From Pseudarthrobacter sp. NIBRBAC000502772 (lineage in GTDB: Bacteria; Actinomycetota; Actinomycetes; Actinomycetales; Micrococcaceae), in the NCBI RefSeq assembly GCF_006517235.1, contig NZ_CP041188.1, positions 2,604,001 to 2,668,000 on the forward strand: DNA of 64,000 nt, given 5' to 3'. Below the pieces are notes generated by a model. That model was given only the letters and a program-made list of their open reading frames with translations. It had not been told where the DNA came from and made no database searches. Position 1 is the stretch's first letter. Every line of letters begins with the position of its first letter. The position numbers and the translations under genes are program-made. Below, piece after piece: positions 34,180-42,490 of this stretch.

Positions 34180-34284
34180 CGGCGATTTAAGGCCGTCGTA
34201 GCCCCATCCTGAGGCGAGCTTGCCGTCTTCGTCGAGGGGAAGATTGGCCCACTGGCCGGTGGGCAGGGCGTTCGGGCGGTGCAT
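34180..34284 (-). pseudogene. N-terminal stub of a TIM-barrel sugar isomerase
   Basis: ATG 34284, behind AAGGAGC, begins MHRPNALPTGQWANLPLDED and continues KLASGWGYDGLKSP, the first strand and helix of a sugar phosphate isomerase/epimerase. After about 35 codons homology stops and the sequence passes into the ROK fragment region. A deletion has apparently joined the isomerase start to the inside of the ROK gene. Confidence 0.6.
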
Positions 34285-34299
34285 TGGTCAGGCTCCTTC

Positions 34300-34333
34300 G
34301 TTGGCGTTGGCGTTGGCGTTGGTGTTGGTGTTG
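34300..34333. repeat. Hexanucleotide tandem repeat (GTTGGC/GTTGGT)
   Basis: About 5.7 units of six bases: three GTTGGC, two GTTGGT and a partial. It lies directly upstream of the ribosome site of the isomerase stub, where slippage would change leader length. With the gene now broken, no function is expected. Confidence 0.7.
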
Positions 34334-34424
34334 AACGAGCGCATTCGGCCCCCGCGGGTACTTAAGACGCGGGCTGAGGGGCTTGTCAGAGTTTAGGGAT
34401 TGCAGTTCCGGTGAGTTGGTCGCG

Positions 34425-34473
34425 AAAGGGCACGCCACATGACCGCTTGGAAGCGGCCATGTGGCGTGCCTTT
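34425..34473. terminator. Strong bidirectional terminator after the ABC transporter operon
   Basis: Left arm 34425-34447 and right arm 34451-34473 pair over about 22 bases with one bulge and one mismatch (core GCACGCCACATG/CATGTGGCGTGC), flanked by AAAG and CTTT. It lies 37 bp after the permease stop on the minus strand. Confidence 0.8.
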
Positions 34474-34509
34474 CTGGGTTGGGCCTGGGCAGCAGAACTT
34501 TTGCTGTAG

Positions 34510-35370
34510 TTATCCCTTGACACCACCGGACGTCATGCCGGCAACAAACCAGCGCTGGAAGGCCAGGAAGATTGAGAGAACGGGGATGAAAGCAACGACG
34601 ATGAATGCAGCGAAGAGTCCCCAGAAGCTACCGAAGCCCGTGGTTATATACCGCACGATGCCGTTCTGGACGGTCTTCATGTCTTCTGTGGTGGCGAGGA
34701 CGGTGCCTACAAGGAAGTCGTTCCAAACGAATACGAAGATGAAGATGGCTACAGCAGCGATACCGGGACGGATGAGTGGGAGGATGATTCGCCACAAGAT
34801 CTGTATCCGGGAGCAGCCATCGATTGCGGCCGCTTCCTCAATCTCGACGGGTATGTTTTCGATGAAGTTGCGAAGAAACAGGATGGTCTGTCCACAAATG
34901 ATGGCCGTGTAGACGACGATCAGCATCGGGTACGTGTTGATTAAGGCGGTTTTGACGAACATGGAGTACAGCGCGATAAAGACCACGATTGCCGGAACCA
35001 TCGATAGCACCAGGATCCCGGTCATGAGAGTTTCCATGCGGCGGCTTCGGTATCTGGTGGCAACGTATGCTGCCGGAATGGAAATCGCCAACGCGAGGGC
35101 GATGGAACCGCCAGCGTAGATGAGGGAGTTAATGAAAAACCGGATGTTCGTTGAAGTCAGCAGGCCCGCATAGCCCTCGAATGAGATCGGGTCCGGAATC
35201 CATCTCGGCGGGAACTCAAGGGTATCCGAGGCCGTTTTCAGCGAGGTGGATACGATCCATGCGACAGGCGGCAGAACGATCGCAGCTGAGAGGGTGACGT
35301 ATGCCCAGGCCGGAACCGCCCGAAGGACCGCGCCGACGCGGCCTTGGCGTCGTGAAGTTGTGGTGCTCAC
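34510..35370 (-). CDS. Sugar ABC transporter permease, MalG type
   Basis: 286-residue inner-membrane permease. GTG 35370 overlaps the stop of the first permease (GTGA); the frame opens at 35748. Six helices start with AYVTLSAAIVLPPVAWIVST, and the ATPase-contact EAA loop reads EIEEAAAIDGCSRIQILWRI. It ends with FLAFQRWFVAGMTSGGVKG, the usual family C-terminus. No ATPase gene is present in the window, so a shared MsiK-type ATPase elsewhere must energise it. Confidence 0.92.
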   Translation of the reverse strand: MSTTTSRRQGRVGAVLRAVPAWAYVTLSAAIVLPPVAWIVSTSLKTASDTLEFPPRWIPDPISFEGYAGLLTSTNIRFFINSLIYAGGSIALALAISIPAAYVATRYRSRRMETLMTGILVLSMVPAIVVFIALYSMFVKTALINTYPMLIVVYTAIICGQTILFLRNFIENIPVEIEEAAAIDGCSRIQILWRIILPLIRPGIAAVAIFIFVFVWNDFLVGTVLATTEDMKTVQNGIVRYITTGFGSFWGLFAAFIVVAFIPVLSIFLAFQRWFVAGMTSGGVKG

Positions 35371-36299
35371 AGGCTTTCCTTCCGTCGGAAGCGAATCGCG
35401 ACAAGAGTGAGGACAATATTTACGGCAAAAAGGAGGATAGCCGTTGCTGATGCCCCGGAGAGATCGAACTTGTCGAACATCTGGTTGTATACCCGCATTG
35501 ACAGCGTCTCGGTCGATCCGATGGGACCACCTCGTGTCGTCACCAGGATGATGGTGACCATCTGTACATAGAGCATGAGTAGAACGATCACCACGGAGAC
35601 GATGGTGTTGCGCAGGTGAGGCAAAGTGATGTTGACAAATGCGTGCCGGATCCCCCCGCCGTCCACTTTGAGGCTTTCGTACAATTCCTCTGGAATGGTT
35701 TGAAGGGCGCCGAGAAAGAGAAGCATGGCTTGCGGGTAGGACCACCACGCTGTCATCAGAGTCACGGCAACGAGCGCACTATTCGGGGACGAGAAGACAT
35801 CAGTAGGACCGAACCCTAGGGATTTGGTGATAGCTGAGGCCGGCCCGTAATTGGGGTTGAGAAACCAAAGCCAGATTGTTCCTGCTGTGGCCTGGGACAT
35901 AAGCCACGGCAACAGGAAGAGGCTGCGGACGGAGCGCTTGAATCGGTGCAGGTTGTTCAGCACAAGTGCAGACAAGAGTCCCGCGGGCAATGCAATGACC
36001 AGCGCCCCGAGCGAAAATACAAGGGTTGTCCAGATGCGGGCGGGCAGATCGGAGTCGGAGAACAGCTTGGTAAAAGAGTTCAGACCGGAGAATTTTCCGA
36101 TCTGGTAATACGAAGTCTCGTGAAGGGCTGTCCATGCCGTGTAGATGAGCGGTCCAACAAATACAAAGAGGAACACGGCAGTGACGGGGACGACGTACAA
36201 CCAGACCATGCGGTCCTTACGAGCCCGGCGGAGAGCCTGGATGCCTGTGGGTGGAGTGGCCGTCTGAGATGAAGTGCGGGTTGGGCTGTTTGTTGACAT
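35367..36299 (-). CDS. Sugar ABC transporter permease, MalF type
   Basis: 310-residue permease of the carbohydrate uptake-1 family. N-terminal helix VWLYVVPVTAVFLFVFVGPL, EAA loop EELYESLKVDGGGIRHAFVN, and STETLSMRVYNQMFDKF near the end. It overlaps the second permease gene by four bases. It is separated from the binding-protein gene by a 57-bp gap holding a hairpin, which would lower permease transcription relative to the binding protein. Confidence 0.92.
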   Translation of the reverse strand: MSTNSPTRTSSQTATPPTGIQALRRARKDRMVWLYVVPVTAVFLFVFVGPLIYTAWTALHETSYYQIGKFSGLNSFTKLFSDSDLPARIWTTLVFSLGALVIALPAGLLSALVLNNLHRFKRSVRSLFLLPWLMSQATAGTIWLWFLNPNYGPASAITKSLGFGPTDVFSSPNSALVAVTLMTAWWSYPQAMLLFLGALQTIPEELYESLKVDGGGIRHAFVNITLPHLRNTIVSVVIVLLMLYVQMVTIILVTTRGGPIGSTETLSMRVYNQMFDKFDLSGASATAILLFAVNIVLTLVAIRFRRKESL

Positions 36300-36311
36300 T
36301 ATCTCTCCCTT

Positions 36312-36345
36312 CCGGAGGGAGCCTGATTTTTCAGGCTCCCCTCGG
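36312..36345 (-). terminator. Intercistronic hairpin between binding protein and permease genes
   Basis: GGGAGCCTGA (36317-36326) and TCAGGCTCCC (36331-36340) form a perfect 10-bp stem with a four-base loop, extendable to about 15 pairs. Such hairpins in ABC operons partly terminate or stabilise the upstream message. Confidence 0.75.
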
Positions 36346-36356
36346 AATGTTGGGGG

Positions 36357-37613
36357 CTATTTCTTGTTGGCCGCATCCTGGGCGGAACGGATAAATTCGC
36401 TGCCCGATGTACCGTTGAGGGTCAGTTTCTGTCCGGCCTGGGAGAGCCCGGTGGACAGCGAGGTCCAGTTATTGGAGTATGTGCGGGGTTTGCTGTTGCT
36501 CTTGACGTAGGCGGCAATGTCGTTCACCGTTTTCGCTTCGGGCGTGGAGAAGAATGGCTGCTCATAAGTGGCAGCGCGTGTGGGGACCTCGCCGCCGGTG
36601 GCCATCTTTGCGCCGGCTTCGGGACCGGTCATGTACTCGATGAACTTCCAGGCCGCCTCTGTGTGCTTGCTTCCCGAGCCTATTCCCAGAGTCCACCCGA
36701 TGGTGGTGCCGGTGGTGTCGCCAGTAGACGCCTTTGGCAGGGAGGTCCACTTGAGGTCCGGGTTCTGCGAGGCGAAGGAAACGGCTCGTTCCGTGCCGAG
36801 GACTGCCATTGCGACAGTGCCGCTGGCCATGCCGTCTGCTACGGTGCCGTACGTATCGGAAACGACATTGCTACCCAGAGCCTTTGCGTCACGGAGTTTG
36901 CTCAGGAAGTTGCCAAACTCCTCGCCCTTCTTTGTCGCAAAATCTGCCTGTCCGTCCCCAGTCCATATTTCCTGATCAACCTGCGTCATGAAGCAGTTGA
37001 AGAAAGTGCTGATGATGGCTGAATTGTCAGTGTCCGAGAACCCGGTTCCGAACCCGGTGAACCCAGCTGCGACAGCTTTTCGTGCAACGTCGACGACTTC
37101 CTCGTAGGTGGTTGGAGTGGCCGCACCGATCTGAGAAAGAATTTTCTGGTTGTAGTACAGCGCGCAGGTGCGGTATTCATAGGGCACCGCGACCTGCTTG
37201 CCGTCAGGTCCAGCGAGAGTGTCGGTGGGGCGAAGCCAGTCAGTGACCTTGGACGCAGCATCAGGCAGCGGCGAGTAGACGCCGGCGCCGGCCATTTGGG
37301 GGACGAGCGGGGTGAACATCTTAAATACATCCGGCGCCTGACCGGCCGCTGCTGACTGCGGCAGCCTGTTCAGCATATCGCCCAGAGAAACCACCGAGAG
37401 ATTGATCTTAATGTCAGGGTTTGCCGCCTCGAAATTGGCAATGTTCTCCTTCAGGGCTTTTGAGCGCGGATTAGCCTGGCTGGGATCGAGGAAGTCCCAG
37501 TAATTGATCGTCACCGGCCCTCCAGATTCCGGAGTTGAGGGGGAGCAGCCGCTGAGGGCAAGGCTAGCTACGACTGCTGTGACGAGCGCCAAGCCCCATC
37601 GCTTCTTTATCAT
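36357..37613 (-). CDS. Extracellular sugar-binding lipoprotein of the ABC transporter
   Basis: 418-residue solute-binding protein. ATG 37613 with AGGAGAG five bases upstream; the frame opens at 37865 through promoter DNA. The signal peptide is MIKKRWGLALVTAVVASLAL with lipobox LSGC, so it is lipid-anchored outside the membrane. VTINYWDFLDPSQANP and the C-terminal GWTLGIGSGSKHTEAAWKF are typical of the carbohydrate-binding family 1 (MalE-like). Preceded by LacI-type promoter D, so induced with the sugar genes. Ligand unknown. Confidence 0.92.
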   Translation of the reverse strand: MIKKRWGLALVTAVVASLALSGCSPSTPESGGPVTINYWDFLDPSQANPRSKALKENIANFEAANPDIKINLSVVSLGDMLNRLPQSAAAGQAPDVFKMFTPLVPQMAGAGVYSPLPDAASKVTDWLRPTDTLAGPDGKQVAVPYEYRTCALYYNQKILSQIGAATPTTYEEVVDVARKAVAAGFTGFGTGFSDTDNSAIISTFFNCFMTQVDQEIWTGDGQADFATKKGEEFGNFLSKLRDAKALGSNVVSDTYGTVADGMASGTVAMAVLGTERAVSFASQNPDLKWTSLPKASTGDTTGTTIGWTLGIGSGSKHTEAAWKFIEYMTGPEAGAKMATGGEVPTRAATYEQPFFSTPEAKTVNDIAAYVKSNSKPRTYSNNWTSLSTGLSQAGQKLTLNGTSGSEFIRSAQDAANKK

Positions 37614-37733
37614 GAATCTCTCCTGTGTGCTGGGTTGCTGATGCGGGAGCATGCCGTACTCAAAACGACGCCTGCTGAATGTGGGGCTACCGAAGGTCCG
37701 GGGATGAGCCAGTTGATCATCGAGTCTCTCCTT

Positions 37734-37817
37734 TGAGATCGGTTGCATTGACGAACAGTGAGATCGGTTGCTGAGATCGGTTGCAATAAACATAGGACTG
37801 CAGGAAGGCTCTGTCAA
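37734..37817 (-). promoter_or_regulatory. LacI-type promoter/operator D (ABC transporter)
   Basis: On the minus strand TTGACA (37812-37817), 17 bases, TATGTT (37789-37794), then the 13-bp unit at 37772-37784 and 37759-37771 in tandem and a third copy at 37734-37746, all three perfect TGAGATCGGTTGC in plus orientation. Same layout as sites A-C. The rest of 37614-38026 shows no gene. Confidence 0.82.
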
Positions 37818-38026
37818 GGATTCTTTTAGTGCGGATCTAGGGGGCCCGGAGTTCTCGATCGTCATCGAATATCGTGTTTGTGTTCTGCTGCGATCGGGCT
37901 CTATCCGCTTCTTGCTTCCTTAGAGGGCGTGCCAGCTCCCGTGTCGGTGTGCGGATCTAGGAAATCCCTTTAGTCACGTGCGCGGCTGCAACCTGGACGA
38001 CGTAGCCAGCGAACTCATGGCCGAGG

Positions 38027-38305
38027 CTATGAGGCCCTGTTTCTCCCATGATCGGGTTCGCGTAATCCTGAGGTACGGGTGCGTCTTGTTGAAGCGCCAG
38101 GTCCTACTGGCTCTACCTCATCGCCATCGAGTTTCTCGATTATCATTCCCGACTCGACGCCTTCCTGCGCGATTCATAGCAGCTCCGAAGTTGCTTCTAC
38201 CACGCGGCCAGTTCTGAAGTATGTTCCATTTCGGCGGACTTCCACAGTTGCTCCCCGCAGGTCGGACCAGTCATGGAGACGGTGTGTATACGTTGTTCGT
38301 GCCAT
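38027..38305 (-). pseudogene. Small hypothetical protein gene with an in-frame TGA
   Basis: From ATG 38305 the frame reads MARTTYTHRLHDWSDLRGAT then VEVRRNGTYFRTGRVVEATS and stops after ELL at TGA (38174-38176). It continues coding-like as IAQEGVESGMIIEKLDGDEV to TAG at 38027. A TGG-to-TGA change is the simplest explanation. I do not recognise a functional family. Confidence 0.4.
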
Positions 38306-38608
38306 GAAAATCCTGTGGTCGACGTTGGCCGTCCATGCGGTTGGATGTCCTGCTGGTGAACTCATGTGGGTCCTTGGCTGTGCTGGTTACTTCGAATCAG
38401 TGGGATTGGTGGCGACCGCGGGCGGGATATCCTGCGGCGGCACGGCTGACAGTTGGTTGCAAGAGCCGAAGAGTGGCTTGGTATGTTGTGCCGCTGGCTG
38501 TGTGCTTGCCAACCGGATAGGTATCACTACTCGCAAGCGGTTACTATGCGGCAGCCCAGGGAAGCGCCGCTAAACAATGCAACTGAGAGGTATGTGTTCG
38601 CAGGAGCT
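38306..38608. other. Non-coding stretch, nothing supported
   Basis: Only short overlapping open frames without motifs are visible here. I see no clear hairpin or promoter. It lies between two decayed genes. Confidence 0.4.
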
Positions 38609-39495
38609 TCAGCGCACTTCTGTGCTCTGTGCTGTGGCGCGTCTCGCCGATTTTGGGGCGATGGCTGTTGGGACGGTGCGGGCGGCGACGGCCAGGGTGA
38701 GGGCTGTTGCGAGGCTAAGAATCGTCCAGGAGCAAATTCCCCTGCCGGGGAGGTCGGTGATTGCAAGCCAGCGGATGGAATAGTTCGCGGTTGCAGCAAC
38801 GGGAAGGTGAACACTCAAAACATTTGCGTGAAGGGAAGCTTGCGGTACTCGGCGAGGAGCATGAGCTGCATCAGCGCCATGATCAACAGCACGCCCGTTA
38901 GACCAAGCTGGACGAGCCCCACGGGTTCTGGATGTGACAGCATCCAGGCAATGTTGCCCGTTGCGGGCGCGGCGAGATAGGCGGACAGTCCGGTTGTAGC
39001 GGCTGGTGACAGCTCGCCGCCGGTCATCAGGCGGACGGTGACCCCAGTGAGCGAGGAGCTGCGCGGCGACGATGGCAAGGGCGGTAATGAAATCTATACA
39101 CAGCCAGGCGCCCCATGGCGGCAGATACTGGCTGTAGTGGGACGAAAGCAGGATCCCCACGAGCGGGATGAAGGAGGTGAAGGGCCACGGCGGGGTCACC
39201 CCGCCACTTCGTGTCGCAGGTCTGCCCGGAATGCTCCTTTCCGGCGGAGGCCCCGAAACACGTAGACGGCGCTCAGGATCATCCACAGAGAGCCGGCTGC
39301 CCCGTAGAGGATTTCCTCCGGCCACATCGGGGATCCGAGAGAGCTCCTCGCGGCGGACCAGCCGCCGCCAAGACCGGCAAGCCCCAAGGGAATGCCGAAG
39401 CGGCTCAACGCCTGCATTCCCGAAAGGGGTGCCGGGGGCAAGGCGCGATCCTGAGCGGCTGGCGTCAGGGCAAGGGCGGTGCCGGTACCAGTCAT
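38609..39495 (-). pseudogene. TDT-family (TehA/SLAC1-like) transporter pseudogene
   Basis: ATG 39495 overlaps the thioesterase stop as ATGA. The first part (GIPLGLAGLGGGWSAARSSL to LRHEVAG) ends at a stop. A second frame resumes FTSFIPLVGILLSSHYSQYL; after LLAHW about 55 residues are missing before GVTVRLMTGG. A further TGA replaces the Trp in the helix ending FTQMF*VFTFPV (SLTFWIFTFPV in the intact paralogue at 45344-46351). So there are at least a frameshift, an internal deletion and a nonsense change. The intact family exports or takes up small anions. Confidence 0.82.
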
Positions 39496-40016
39496 GTTGT
39501 CAGAGCGCCCGGTTGGTGGGGGAAGATGAGCAGCGTGCTCGTGGCCGTAGCGAGGAGTTCTCCGTTGGCGGTGCTGAGGCGGCCTTCGGTGAAGATCACC
39601 CGCGAGCCGGTTTTTACGACTGACCCCTCTGCGCGAAGAGCACCCTTCTGGAGCGTGATGGGTCGCAGGTACTTGACCGCCAGATCGATAGAGGTGTAGC
39701 CGATCCCTGCTTCCAAGGTGCTGTGTGCTGCGCAGCCGAGCACTGTGTCGAGGAGCGTGCAGGCCAGGCCGCCGTGCACCATTCCGAGGGGGTTGTAGTG
39801 CGCTTCTCCCGGCCAGCACTGGAACTCGACGTGTCCGTACTTCGCATCGACGAGATCGAAATTCATGAGGGAAGCGATCGGCGGCGGCGCAATGCTGCCG
39901 TCGCGGAGGCCGGAAAAGTAGTCCAGACCCGACAGCCGTGGCAGCTGTTCGAGGGCGATTGCCGGATCAATCCAGGTGAATGTTTCCGTGCGTTGCGCCG
40001 AGGTGTTGGTTGACAC
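39492..40016 (-). CDS. PaaI-type hotdog-fold thioesterase
   Basis: 174-residue acyl-CoA thioesterase. GTG 40016 follows AGGGAGGAAAC. The hotdog signature is GEAHYNPLGMVHGGLACTLL, with the catalytic Asp in the following helix (LLDTVLGCAAH), then DLAVKYLRPI and GSRVIFTEGRLSTANGELLA. It hydrolyses aromatic or medium acyl-CoA esters. It lies between the SDR gene and the decayed transporter on the same strand. Confidence 0.88.
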   Translation of the reverse strand: MSTNTSAQRTETFTWIDPAIALEQLPRLSGLDYFSGLRDGSIAPPPIASLMNFDLVDAKYGHVEFQCWPGEAHYNPLGMVHGGLACTLLDTVLGCAAHSTLEAGIGYTSIDLAVKYLRPITLQKGALRAEGSVVKTGSRVIFTEGRLSTANGELLATATSTLLIFPHQPGALTT

Positions 40017-40064
40017 CGGGGTTTCCTCCCTAAGTTATCTGCAGGTCTTCAGGGTTTGTCGCGG

Positions 40065-40781
40065 TCATGCCGGGGCCTGGGTTGCCAAGGCAGGGTACAG
40101 ATCCGAGATCGAACCGGACAGGCCGAGCTTCACTCCGGCGCTGATCTCGTCCACGATGACCTCGTACTCACCCTGCTCGAGCCCATCGAACGACTTCCGC
40201 GCGACTTCCTCGGGGGAGATCTTCGGGGCATTCACGCCCTCGGCCATGGCTGTGTCCATGTAGCCGAGGTGAACACCAGTGACTTGCGTGCCTTGGGGGG
40301 CCAGCTCCACGCGGAAGGAGTTGGTCGCCGACCACAGCGCGGCCTTTGACGCACTGTAGGCGCCGGTGAGCGCGATCCAGCTGAGCACCGAGTGGATATT
40401 GAGGACCGCGGAAGTCCCGCTGGCGGCGAGCACCGGTGCGAATGCCCTCGTCAGGGCGACCGGTCCGAAGAAGTTGGTCTCCATGACCTCACGGATCTTC
40501 TCGTCAGGGAGTGCCAAGAACGTGTCCGATTCGACGCCTATGCCGGCGTTATTGATCAGAACGCTGACGTCCTGGCCCTGGGTAACGGCGGCCCGGATCG
40601 AGTCAGGGCTGGTGACATCGAGGGCGAGGGGGACCACCCGGGAGTCGTTCCACTCTTGCGGGCGGCGGGCCGTCGCATACACCTTCGCAGCACCTCGGGC
40701 GAGGGCCTGTTCGACGAGCTCGCGGCCCAGGCCCCCATTTGCACCGGTAACGAGGACGACGGCGCCAGATAGCAGTGGCAT
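40065..40781 (-). CDS. SDR-family oxidoreductase
   Basis: 238-residue short-chain dehydrogenase with VTGANGGLGRELVEQAL, LINNAGIGVESD, Ser in NIHSVLSW and YSASK. It transcribes away from the HxlR regulator gene across a 126-bp promoter region, the usual arrangement of an HxlR-controlled reductase. Carbonyl-stress or quinone-type substrates are common for such pairs, but the substrate here is unknown. Confidence 0.9.
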   Translation of the reverse strand: MPLLSGAVVLVTGANGGLGRELVEQALARGAAKVYATARRPQEWNDSRVVPLALDVTSPDSIRAAVTQGQDVSVLINNAGIGVESDTFLALPDEKIREVMETNFFGPVALTRAFAPVLAASGTSAVLNIHSVLSWIALTGAYSASKAALWSATNSFRVELAPQGTQVTGVHLGYMDTAMAEGVNAPKISPEEVARKSFDGLEQGEYEVIVDEISAGVKLGLSGSISDLYPALATQAPA

Positions 40782-40850
40782 GGATTCTCCTGATCCCAGA
40801 TAGGCGGCGACGCGGTTGTCGCGACCTCAGAACATCAGAGTAGACGAGTG

Positions 40851-40867
40851 AGTTGGATTTTCCAACT
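40851..40867. promoter_or_regulatory. Palindromic operator between SDR and HxlR genes
   Basis: AGTTGGA (40851-40857), three bases, TCCAACT (40861-40867): a perfect 17-bp palindrome in the divergent promoter region, followed by TTGTATACTT. A natural binding site for the HxlR regulator encoded at 40908. Confidence 0.7.
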
Positions 40868-40907
40868 GACTTGTATACTTGAAGAAAGTACCGAAAGCAG
40901 GTGAACG

Positions 40908-41390
40908 ATGAAACGGCCGACCGACAAGGCAGTAGATGCGCCCAGGGCGTGTTTCATCGCGGCGGGGCTCGACGTGCTCGGGGAGCGGTGGGCGCTGCTG
41001 GCGCTTCGCGAGATGTCCTTGGGCGTTCACCGGTTCGATCAGATCGCGCGAAATACCGGCGCGTCCCGCGACATCCTGGTGGGCCGACTCCGCACACTTG
41101 AAAGCCAAGGCGTGATCGAGCGCGTCCAGTACTCCGAGCGCCCCCCGCGCTACGAGTACCACCTCACAACCTCCGGGGCCGAAGTCGCGCCCATCCTCAT
41201 TTCACTCGCAGCGTGGAGCAGTACATGGATGCGCGACGAGACACCCCGTGCCTCTTACCGGCACAGTTGCGGGGCCGACCTGAAGCCGGTGGTGTCTTGT
41301 GCGGAATGCGGTGAGGAGTTCACCTCAGGAAGTCTGATGCTGGGACCGCTTGTGTCGGCGGCCGGTACGGACCCGGCATCTGACCAGTAA
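40908..41390 (+). CDS. HxlR-family winged-helix regulator
   Basis: 160-residue regulator with the family core: CFIAAGLDVLGERWALLALR, HRFDQIARNTGASRDIL, LVGRLRTLESQGVIERVQY, PPRYEYHLTTSGAEV. The C-terminal tail adds four cysteines in a CGADLKPVVSCAECGEEF segment, a possible metal-binding extension. AGCAGGTGAACG precedes the ATG. Probably controls the divergent SDR gene. Such regulators often sense reactive carbonyls or redox state through cysteines. Confidence 0.9.
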   Translation: MKRPTDKAVDAPRACFIAAGLDVLGERWALLALREMSLGVHRFDQIARNTGASRDILVGRLRTLESQGVIERVQYSERPPRYEYHLTTSGAEVAPILISLAAWSSTWMRDETPRASYRHSCGADLKPVVSCAECGEEFTSGSLMLGPLVSAAGTDPASDQ

Positions 41391-41402
41391 GAACAAGAAC
41401 CA

Positions 41403-41444
41403 GCCAGCGGACGACGCCGGTACCTCCCGCCATCGTCCGCTGGC
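41403..41444 (+). terminator. Terminator after the HxlR gene
   Basis: GCCAGCGGACGA (41403-41414) is complementary to TCGTCCGCTGGC (41433-41444), 12 bp, starting 13 bases after the stop. A smaller palindrome GATTCCTTGGAATC follows at 41474-41487. Confidence 0.7.
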
Positions 41445-41647
41445 CATCGTTGCGCCCGGCGTTCCGCCGGTCTGATTCCTTGGAATCAAAGCCTTAGATT
41501 CCTTCTCGAAGCAGACTGACGACGGTATCGCGGTGTCGTAGGGCGAAAGTATGTAAGGAGCATATTGCGTTTGAATGTGACAGCAAGCGCAATTTCAGAA
41601 TAGAGGCCGACACATGCAAATCATTGTTACCTCTTTCTACTTCTGAT

Positions 41648-42490
41648 ATGTTCATCGCTGTGAAAACGATGATGTTTGGCACTGGTAACGATGTTCAACT
41701 CGAAATGCTTGCCGCGGTTCCTGCTGGCGCGGCCGGGCCTCGTACTGCACTGCTCTTTGTGCATGGCCTCGGTCATGACGCCGCATGCTGGCACAACTGG
41801 ATGCGCACAGCTTCCGAGGAGGGCTATGCGACGTACGCGATCTCGCTCAGGGGTCACGGTGGCAGTGGAGGAAGCCTCCGTTCGGCGCGGCTGAAGGATT
41901 ATGTTGAAGACGTCCTTCGCGCGGTCGAGGCTGTCGATGCTGATGAGCTCGTCTTGGTTGGGCACTCACTGGGTGGCCTGGTCGTGCAGCGGGTGTTGGC
42001 ACTGGAGCCGGCGAAGGTGAGCGCGGGCGTGCTTGTTGGCTCAATCACTTCCGGTCCGGCCTTCGGGACGGTTATCTCGGTGCTGAGAAGCCATCCCTGG
42101 CAGGCGATGCGGTTTCTCGCGGGTCGAAGCCTTCGGCTGCCGCCGGACATGCTGTTCGAGCGGATGGGCACTGAAGAGGCGGCGGCGATTTCCCGATCCC
42201 TTTGTGGTGAGTCACCCCGGGTCCAGTACCAGTTGCTTTTCCATCTCCCGTCGAGGCTGAAGTCTGAATATCCGCTTCTGTCCGTCTACAGCAAGCACGA
42301 CCGCATGGTGCCCGTGCGGTCAGCGCGCTCAACCGCACGACGCTATGGCGCCGATGTGCGGGAGCTCGCCGGGATTGGGCATGACATGATGCTCGACGGC
42401 GGCTGGGAACAGCCCTGGGGCGTGATCAGTGACTGGTTGAAGACGCTGCGGGTCGAGGCGGTCTCCGATGAAGGGAGGCAAGGTGGTTGA
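41648..42490 (+). CDS. Alpha/beta hydrolase
   Basis: About 280 residues. ATG 41648 is used; TTG 41624 is an alternative, and neither has a clear ribosome site. The oxyanion region LLFVHGLGHDAACWHNWM, nucleophile elbow GHSLGG, later Asp in SKHDRMVPV and His in GIGHDMMLDGGW give a complete Ser-Asp-His triad. Esterase or lysophospholipase-like lipase; substrate unknown. It lies between HxlR and the MFS gene; no operon partner is certain. Confidence 0.88.
   Translation: MFIAVKTMMFGTGNDVQLEMLAAVPAGAAGPRTALLFVHGLGHDAACWHNWMRTASEEGYATYAISLRGHGGSGGSLRSARLKDYVEDVLRAVEAVDADELVLVGHSLGGLVVQRVLALEPAKVSAGVLVGSITSGPAFGTVISVLRSHPWQAMRFLAGRSLRLPPDMLFERMGTEEAAAISRSLCGESPRVQYQLLFHLPSRLKSEYPLLSVYSKHDRMVPVRSARSTARRYGADVRELAGIGHDMMLDGGWEQPWGVISDWLKTLRVEAVSDEGRQGG

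Noticed and set aside
34300..34333. Hexamer repeat as phase-variation switch
   Set aside because: The downstream gene is a stub, so length variation can no longer matter.
34439..34912. Plus-strand ORF of 157 codons opposite the MalG-type permease
   Set aside because: Antisense shadow of a permease with complete motifs; no ribosome site or homology.
19249..37613. Assignment of the sugar cluster to the known levoglucosan pathway
   Set aside because: The three Gfo/Idh/MocA proteins (328-334 residues) do not look like levoglucosan dehydrogenase as I know it, and the KDPG aldolase and VOC proteins do not belong to that route.
38027..39495. Selenocysteine or UGA recoding
   Set aside because: The transporter relic also has a frameshift and a 55-residue deletion, so ordinary decay explains the TGA codons; no SECIS-like element or selenium gene was seen.
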